Below are positions 56,868 through 64,000 of a DNA stretch of 64,000 nucleotides, one piece after another. The position numbers and the translations under genes were made by a program. Where the stretch lies: assembly GCF_018139145.2 (NCBI RefSeq), contig NC_059473.1, positions 60,680,707-60,744,706 on the forward strand, in the 5' to 3' direction. Origin of the DNA: Gymnogyps californianus. Lineage: Eukaryota > Chordata > Aves > Accipitriformes > Cathartidae. Within the stretch, counting starts at the first letter, position 1. The number at the start of each line of letters is the position of its first letter. The notes below the pieces were generated by a model, which had not been told where the DNA came from, did no database searches, and saw only the letters and a list, made by a program, of their open reading frames with translations.

Positions 56868-59800
56868 GAAACCACCTCATCAGTGAAATTCTGCCGAGGT
56901 CCACACTCAATATACAGTAAAGGAAAAGGAATGATGGTGGTTTGCTGGTGGCATTCAGCTACAGTGGAGATTGTTGGTACACTAACCCAAGAGACAGGGT
57001 GTCAGCTTTACTGCAGTGCAGCCTGAAGAAGCACTCCGGGTATGTGGTTTTGCTGTCTGTGACTGCAGTGGACACCTGTACCCTCTGAAGGGATAGCTTT
57101 TGCATCGAGATCTGACGTGGTGAGTGGTGAAGTCAGAGGGAGCAGAGCGAGTCCATACATTCCAGTAGGGGGAAGCTAAGAAAGGCAAATGCTGCCAAAC
57201 AACTGAGCAAACATCACGGAGGCTAACTGGGAAAAGTGCTCAGTGGAGACAGGCTGGGGCGCGTGAGCTGCTGGGCTCTCTTCAAGAATGTAAATGTCTT
57301 CCTTTCTGACCCGGCAATTTGAGAGAGCAGCTCACAGTGAAGCACAGCTAGAGAAGACTCAGCAGCTGCACAGACTATTATTGATGGGGATTTCCACGTC
57401 CATATGATTTGCTTCACTTGCTGATACTTCTATTTGTTTAAGGAAGACTTTTGATCACTAGATCAACAGTCATAGGCTCCTGAAGGGCAGAGACACTGAA
57501 GTCCACCCAAAATTGTTACCATAAATGCCTGTCACACAGAGAGTACAGAATCCCTGTTTAATGATTCTCCATCACCCTGGAAATGTACATGGTTGTCATA
57601 GCTTCCCTCCTCCTTAGAAAAGCGTTTATTACAGCCAAACCCTTAACAGTTGGACACCTCATGTAGGAATTCACATGTGTCAGTAAATTAATCTGCATGA
57701 TCTAAATGCAGATTAAAAACCCTTTCTCCAAATGAGTTCACATATGGAAAATGATCTCTGTACTTTACAGTTATTTTCCACAACATTCTTCTGTGCCAGA
57801 ATTAACCTGACAAGATAAAGGTATCTATCTGTGAAAAAAGAAAGGGTTCCTGTGTAACCCGTGGTAAGAGGGGATAGTTCCTCTTGATCAAAGAAAAAGA
57901 TGGGACAGTTGAGTAGAAGGTAATGGGATGTCCTCTACTCCCAGGTTGGCTTAGCAGCGAGTGTCTCTTATTGCCTAACGTTTTTGTTTCATTTGCTTTC
58001 ATTTTATGATGATTCTGTAAAAAACAAGGTCCAAGGAAAAAGCCTGAAAAAAAGCCAGTGCTTCTTTTTCACTTGTTTTCTCTGGTGTGATGAAACTGCC
58101 CAGCACTATAGAGCACCTTTACAGAAGGACTTTTCAAGGCACCTTCTAAACTGCACCTACGTAGCCAACTTCATGAACCAAGTAAAAGTGGCATTTACTA
58201 GAATGCAATTATGCTGGAAAGAGGAAATATGTTCTAAATCCAACCGATGAGTTACTGATGAGCTCCCGAATGTCAGCGATCTCTGGTTAGTTCAGTCTCT
58301 GAGTACCGCTCATACACTCTGCTCTCTGCTGCCCAGCACAGGGGCCCATTCATTGCTTGGTGATACTGGTCATGAGTTCAGCATGGCTGTTGTACGCCTG
58401 TCCCTGGTGCAGCCACACCGTAGGAACTCACGCTTTGAGCAGAAGAGGCACTGAGCGCCACTTGGGAGACAACGGTCACAAACCCATCTGACCAGCTGCC
58501 CTGATCTTCCTTAAAATGAGCTGTACCATGCCGCTCGCTACATTGGGATGGAGTAATATTAGCCTTCTCTCCACTGAGCAGTGACACACTGACTATTCCT
58601 GCATTGTCTATACCACAAACGGGAGCAGCAAAGGGACGACTGCTGCCATGGAAACCTCACCTGATGGCCTTTCTTAGTGGGTTCATTCCTGCTTCAATAC
58701 AAGCTATCTCGACACCACACAATAAAGGGCTGATCAACCGTAGGCATAAAGCTTCCACACAAGATTGCTGATTACTAATGTTAATGAATGCCTTCAACGC
58801 TGCAGTTCTAGTAGTCATTATTCCTGTCCAACCTCATTATTAGATAAGCACAGGGGAGCATGCATTAAGATTTACTTAGGAGTGCAAATCTAGATCCAAC
58901 TTCAGACCCTGTTACTGAACAGGTATAAAAAATGGGTCATTTAGATAAAAATAAACTGAGGAGAAAAAGTTTAAGCTAAAACTGGACTGGCTACTTTTGA
59001 GAAGATAAAATTAACTTGAACCTCCCTGTGTTTTGGTTCCGTGGCAGCCCATGTAGACGTAACTGTGTGTTTTCAAAGATGAATGTGTTACAGGTCATCG
59101 AGCTCATTTAGCCATCTGTTAGAATTGGTAAGAAAAGAAGGAATGGCAATATTCACACATTGTATTCAAATTAAAATGTCTGTTAAAAAAAGTGGTGATT
59201 TTTTGGAAATTTTCAACCAGCTGGTGTAGAAACCAGAAAAAGCTATTTGAAAACACACAGTATTGCTTCTTTTTAAAAAAATCTGTCAAAAATTTGACTT
59301 TGTAGCTGTTTTTCACTTCTAGTATACAGTAGATGATGCATATCTCTCCTATCAAAGTAATCAGGAGGAAATGAAAACTATGCAGAGAAGACACATGTAC
59401 ATTTATTCTTTGGCTTTAGATCTTTTGTTAATGAGGAAAAGTAACTCCAAAAAATTGTCAGAACCTTGTGGTTTATGTGTGCTCTACCCGTCACTTTGAG
59501 TAATGCAGCTGTTACAACAGCCTGTGTAAAACTTAGCCCTGGTAGAAGCAAGCTCAACACGTGGATATAATGGCAGATAACCATGACCACCCGAAAGATT
59601 TTGCAATGGGGGACATGCTGCAGAAAATGGTTGCTCCTTCTTGATGGCTGCTTTCAGCTACAGGAGTTTGAAAATACTTGCACAGGCATCACAGCTTGGC
59701 GGCACGTTGTGGTCTGAACTCTGAGAGTCTCCACCCGTTTCCTGCCCAAGTTGAGTCCTTCAGTGAAATCTGCAGCCAAACAACAATCAGTACTACGTGT

Positions 59801-59959
59801 TCTGGAAACAGGAACTACTAGATGAGGGGCTGTGTAACTTTTCAAGAGCAGTGAATGAGAGGACACAGAATAATAATGCATGTCATAAAATGGCTGAAGA
59901 GCTCCCAATGCTCTTCCTCATAACAGAAGAAGCACTTCAACAGAACTCAGAGACAAGAA

Positions 59960-60080
59960 ATTCAAATCTGGTAATGGAAATACCTTTCTGCATGATACCT
60001 AATTAACCTCTGGAATGCTGTACCCTATCTTTCACCGATACACCACTGAAATCAAGATATTCAAAAAAGTTTTGAAGTAT
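59960..60080 (+). mobile_element. Decayed CR1/L3-like LINE fragment
   Basis: The series AATTAACCTCTGGAATGCTG, then CACTGAAATCAAGATATTCA and AAAAAGTTTTGAAG resembles the W-N-x-L-P coding block and downstream part of ancient CR1-clade ORF2. The copy is heavily mutated and its boundaries are approximate. Confidence 0.4.
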
Positions 60081-60629
60081 ACAACTTTGGAAGTCTACTC
60101 AGTTCACTCCTCTTCTCTGGGCCGTATCATGCAACTCTAGCAAGCTTCTGAAGTCAGGAGACTGCACAAGCAATAAGAATATGTACAGTTATGCTTAAGT
60201 TCAAAGAGTACAAGGTATATAAACCATCAAGACTGAAGGATACAAGTATCTACTTTTTGACATAGGTTTTGGAAGAAAACTTCCCCTACAGGCTGGTTAT
60301 TCCAAAATAGCCTGCTGCATCTTCTCCTGAAGCATCTGACATCAGCTACAAGCTAGAGCCTGGATACATGACAACTCTGATCCAGTACGGCAGTTCCTTT
60401 CTGGCTACTTCTTGCAGCAGCAAATCCTTTCCCACATCTTCTGTGCCATTCAGGTTTCCTGTGACTGGCAGAAAGGAAGGCTGAATCTTTGGTCCCAAAC
60501 AAATCCTAGGCCAGTTCCCGTTGTGGCTACTCTTTACCAAACAACAGAACGTGGGCATTTTCTACGCTTTTATTTCATGATCTTTTCTAGCATCACTCTC
60601 TTCCTTTTCCACAGAAAGTGAGAACTTTA

Positions 60630-60760
60630 CCCAGCACTATTAAATTGTGGAATGTCTCCCAAAGGAGGTGACAAGCTTACAGCAGCTGAGTCATTCAAAA
60701 CTTGAACGAACAAATTATTTGTGGTTATAGAGTAGGGACCAACCCTGTGCTTTCAGAGGC
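60630..60760 (+). mobile_element. Decayed CR1-like LINE fragment
   Basis: TTAAATTGTGGAATGTCTCC followed by CAAAGGAGGTGACAAGC, and later TCATTCAAAACTTGAACGAA, follow the spacing of the CR1 ORF2 end (aat tgt gga a ... ccc aaa gga ggt ... ttc aaa). It has the same orientation as the fragment about 550 bp to its left, so both may come from one insertion. Confidence 0.45.
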
Positions 60761-61589
60761 AGAAGCACAATGACCCACACTAAATCTGTTCTACATTTTG
60801 TTTCTAATACTGACTGATGTGAGGCACATTTTCATAAATCCTTATGATTTTTTTTTCCTTTCTCCCCCCCAAAAAACATAGAACACCTTGTTCTGCATCT
60901 GATCAGAATTGTTAAGATCTCAGCCACATTAAGATGCTGGGCTTCTTATAATACCAGCCAGCCAGGCCTAAGTCACCTACACCAGGAATGAACGTTGTTT
61001 AGAAATTTTAAAGACTAAAAAATAAGTTGAATAAATAGTCATCAGTTATGAAATAACAGCAATCATCCCATCTTGTTCCAGTTTCTTACGCTGGATTCTT
61101 CTCCATTGATCTGAGTGGTGCTGAACAATACGTGCGTCATAGGACTGTGCTACTGGTATGGAGTGGCTTATGCAGTCAGAAGACAAGTCCTGGAAAACTG
61201 CAGCTGCAAATAATGTCGCATGCGAAACATACTCAGCATGACATGGTGCCGGCATCCTCTGGGATGAACAAAGCTTAGCAGAAATTTGTGTTTATGTATA
61301 GGTAGCTAGAATGACAGAAACTCCACAGATTTGCTGCAAGGTATTGTCATCTTTGGAAGTCATCTATTTTGATAAATAATATTTCATTTTAAATATAGTA
61401 ATGGTTGCTATGCCTTCTTGAGCTATATTTTAAGGAGCTGCACAAGCAAGTGAGAATGTATTATCCATGCATGTAATCTGTGATTGTACTGTTGCTTTGA
61501 CTGAAACATTTGAGGATGTGGAGGTGGAGGGGAGCCAGGATTTAACAGTCCATAATGGCTATTTCAGACCTAACAGGCTGAGGATCCAT

Positions 61590-62500
61590 GCAGCCTTCTC
61601 TTGCTGAAAGCACTTCTGCTCCCCCACCTTCTTTCTGGGTCAGGTACAGGGGATGCTAATCCTCTCCTGGCCTATTTCTGCTGCTTCTACTTCTTCCTAC
61701 TCTTTCCTGTTCTGAGTAGCTCTGGCTCCAACTCTTTTCTCCTCCTCTGCATTGTCTCATCTATCACCCACCTCTCCATCAGCCTTCCACTCTGACTTCA
61801 AAGCCTGTCTCTCTCTCCCCCTCCCAGCTTTTCCCACTTACTTGCATGATTTCAGCTTTCAAGCTGCTGACCTGTGAGCTGTACGTTTCCTTACCCATCT
61901 CTCTTTTAACCTATGGTTCTAGTTCCTCTCTTCTACTTGCCTCAAGGACTTTTCACTTGGTTTTCCCCAACCACTGATTCCTCTGATCTCTATTGAACTT
62001 CTGTCCTCAGTGCTCACTTCCAAAAGCATTCATGACCCGCCCCTACATACAGACCCTCAGCACACCCTAGCACAGCCATGCTCTGTCTCTCCTGCTCCAT
62101 CGGCAGCAGCCACTTCAGAAATCCTTCCGGTTTCTCAATCCTGCCCTTCTTTACCAATATGGCTGTCAATTCCCACCAAGCTTCACGCTCTAACTCGCCA
62201 TCCCTCTCTTCTCAATGTCAAGGTTTGTCCTAGCAGTCCGCATCCTTATCCCTTTGCCAACATCTGCTCTTTCTGATCTTCCTCTCCTTCTATGGAGAAT
62301 CGCTAGTGGAAATCCTACAGCAAGGCTGACAGCATCCATCTCAAATTCATTCCAAATTCTCAGTGTACATTCCTTTCTCAAATTCATTCAAGAAGAATTC
62401 AGTAAATTACCCCATCTAAATGCTCTCCCTCCGCAAATCTACAGAACTCTCCTAAAGTCACTTCAAGAGAAACTTTATTTTCAAATGAAAGTTTAAAGGC
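61590..62500. repeat. Pyrimidine-rich stretch (plus strand)
   Basis: About 0.9 kb is dominated by C and T on the plus strand, with many CTTCC and CTCTCC words. This gives long but meaningless open frames. No clean repeat unit or known element was recognised. Confidence 0.45.
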
Positions 62501-64000
62501 ACCTGAACTCTTTAAATAGATTTATCAAAGAATAAAAGAATGAATCAAGTCCAAGCTTGGCACATGTGGAGGCAGCTCCTAGTGGATTTGCGATAACAGT
62601 AAGAGAGCAGATCAAGTCTTTTGCTCCCAAACACGTAGCCCAGCATGACTAGAGCAGTGGAGTCAGGTTCTTAGGGTCTTTTTTTTTGGCATCCTCAAGC
62701 TCTTAAAAGCAAAGGGAACAAGAAAACCATTTTAAATAAACGTATTTGTCTCAGTTTATTTTAGGGACATATTAGGCTCTGATATTAGTTACCATGAGGT
62801 CATTCTTATTACAAGGAGCAATACATTTCTGGCTCTTTTCTGTTCCTTGACAACCAACTCCATACACCCACTGGCAGTATTTTCTGGTAGTACTGGCAAG
62901 CTCTTGGGTTTTCTTAGCACTGTCTAGATTTAACAATTCAACACAAATTGCGACCTTTTCAAGCCATGCTAAATAAAGCCAATCGGCCTTTCCCGTCTTA
63001 TCCCATGGCCTTGATCCTGAAAGTCCATGTATGGTCTGCAACAGGCAATGCAAGTCTGTGAATGCTCTGCTTGGGCACAGTTCCTTAAGAGCAAGGGAGA
63101 GCTCCGCCTCACAGAGAGCGCATGAGCTAACTGTGCCTACTCAAATGCTCTCTGACTGAAGGGAGAGAATACAAAAAAAAGAAAGAAAAATAGGAAAAGG
63201 TTTTACTCTTCAAGAAAGGACGTTTCTCAGATAACATGTCTCTGAATAATGCTCAGGGGATATCAAGTTATTTAGCTATATTCTCCCAACTTCAGTGATT
63301 CTATTCAGAATTGTTCGTGTGTTTTCTCTTTTATCAAATATATATAACAAAAGCTTGCTATTCCACCATCTCTTTCATGCGTGAAAGATTCAGTCACATA
63401 TGAAATAAAACAGAAGCTCTCCTCTACTTGGAGTTGAAAAAAAATGCATTAACAGAATCAAACCTAAACAATATCCTCCTGTATGCTCCTTTACAGTACA
63501 AAGTGTGACATGATACATAAATCATGTAACATGCTAAGAAGGTTTCAGCTGAGGTGGGGAGAGAGTTAAGAATTCAAGGGCAAAACATAGAGAACATCTG
63601 ATTAGCAACTGTCTCTATACTGAGAGAGTTGCAGTGAAAACACGCTGAGGGAAAAATGACGTAGGGAGAAGGACAAATTCTCAAGCAGCAGATCCCTAAC
63701 TTCTAGGTAAAAAACCATAAACCAAGAACTAAGCCGCAGCAGGGGACCCATGGACAACCAAAGGTACAAAGGAAGGAAGTTCCACCAGGCTGTATGTAAC
63801 TAGGTCATTTGCAGGTGTAGTCTCATTTTAATGCACTGTGCTAACCTTGAGGGGTCTAAATGGTACACCAACAATGGCAGCAAATCTGAATTAAGTAATT
63901 GCAAACCCTCTAAGTGATTAAGGTCTCTACTTCAATGTGGTCACTTAGCAGCAGGAAGATAGTGGACCTCAGCTGTGAAAGGCAGGCACACTCTGAGTGA

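Larger units (their letters stand above)
56207..64000 (-). other. AIG1: AIG1 upstream intron (partial)
   Basis: No further AIG1 exon was found on the minus strand. The human exon with the LNHGMHTTVLPF and HHQYPSRSSGL peptides has no counterpart here, so the intron runs past the edge. It contains two CR1-like fragments (about 59,960-60,080 and 60,630-60,760), an A run at 56852-56867 and a pyrimidine-rich stretch at 61,590-62,500. Confidence 0.75.

Noticed and set aside
62772..63053. 93-codon minus-strand frame with a Cys- and Gly-containing stretch, considered as a retroviral or LINE remnant or a further AIG1 exon
   Set aside because: It does not match any AIG1 peptide, and no flanking LTR or other retroviral motif supports it.

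Overview
This is nuclear DNA from a vertebrate, almost certainly a bird of the Neoaves. The evidence is intron-split genes with human orthologues, CR1-clade LINE fragments, and two near-complete solo LTRs that I recognise as a family widespread in neoavian genomes. No prokaryotic features, CRISPR array, tRNA or rRNA were seen. Three genes are supported. Their order and relative orientation match the human 6q24 block AIG1-ADAT2-PEX3, read here from the other end. Most other open frames are short, lack family signatures and lie in introns or intergenic DNA. Layout: (1) 1-11,355, minus strand: the first three coding exons of PEX3 (peroxisomal membrane biogenesis factor 3); the rest lies beyond the left edge. 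Its 8.5-kb first intron carries two solo LTRs in opposite orientation (3,578-4,162 and 6,871-7,483), each bounded by a 5-bp target-site duplication. (2) About 10,860-12,070: a CpG island acting as a very compact divergent promoter, with only 129 bp between the PEX3 and ADAT2 start codons. (3) 11,485-21,992, plus strand: the complete six-exon coding sequence of ADAT2, the catalytic subunit of the ADAT2-ADAT3 wobble-adenosine tRNA deaminase (174 aa by my count), followed by a 3' UTR probably ending near 23,200. (4) About 23,200-52,170: gene-poor sequence holding an orphan CpG-rich block near 39,650-40,420 with a tight cluster of TCF/LEF-like sites, some conserved-looking non-coding stretches, a G/T-rich tract and a 61-bp LTR tail. 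(5) 52,823-64,000, minus strand: the last two coding exons of AIG1 (androgen-induced 1, a lipid hydrolase of the membrane); the remainder lies off the right edge. The three genes do not form one pathway: they are neighbours by conserved synteny, and only PEX3 and ADAT2 are likely to share a promoter. The best unusual signal is ADAT2 intron 3. It has a textbook U12-type (minor spliceosome) donor and branch site, but the frame-preserving 3' end is AT rather than AG or AC. I found no credible undescribed multi-gene system.
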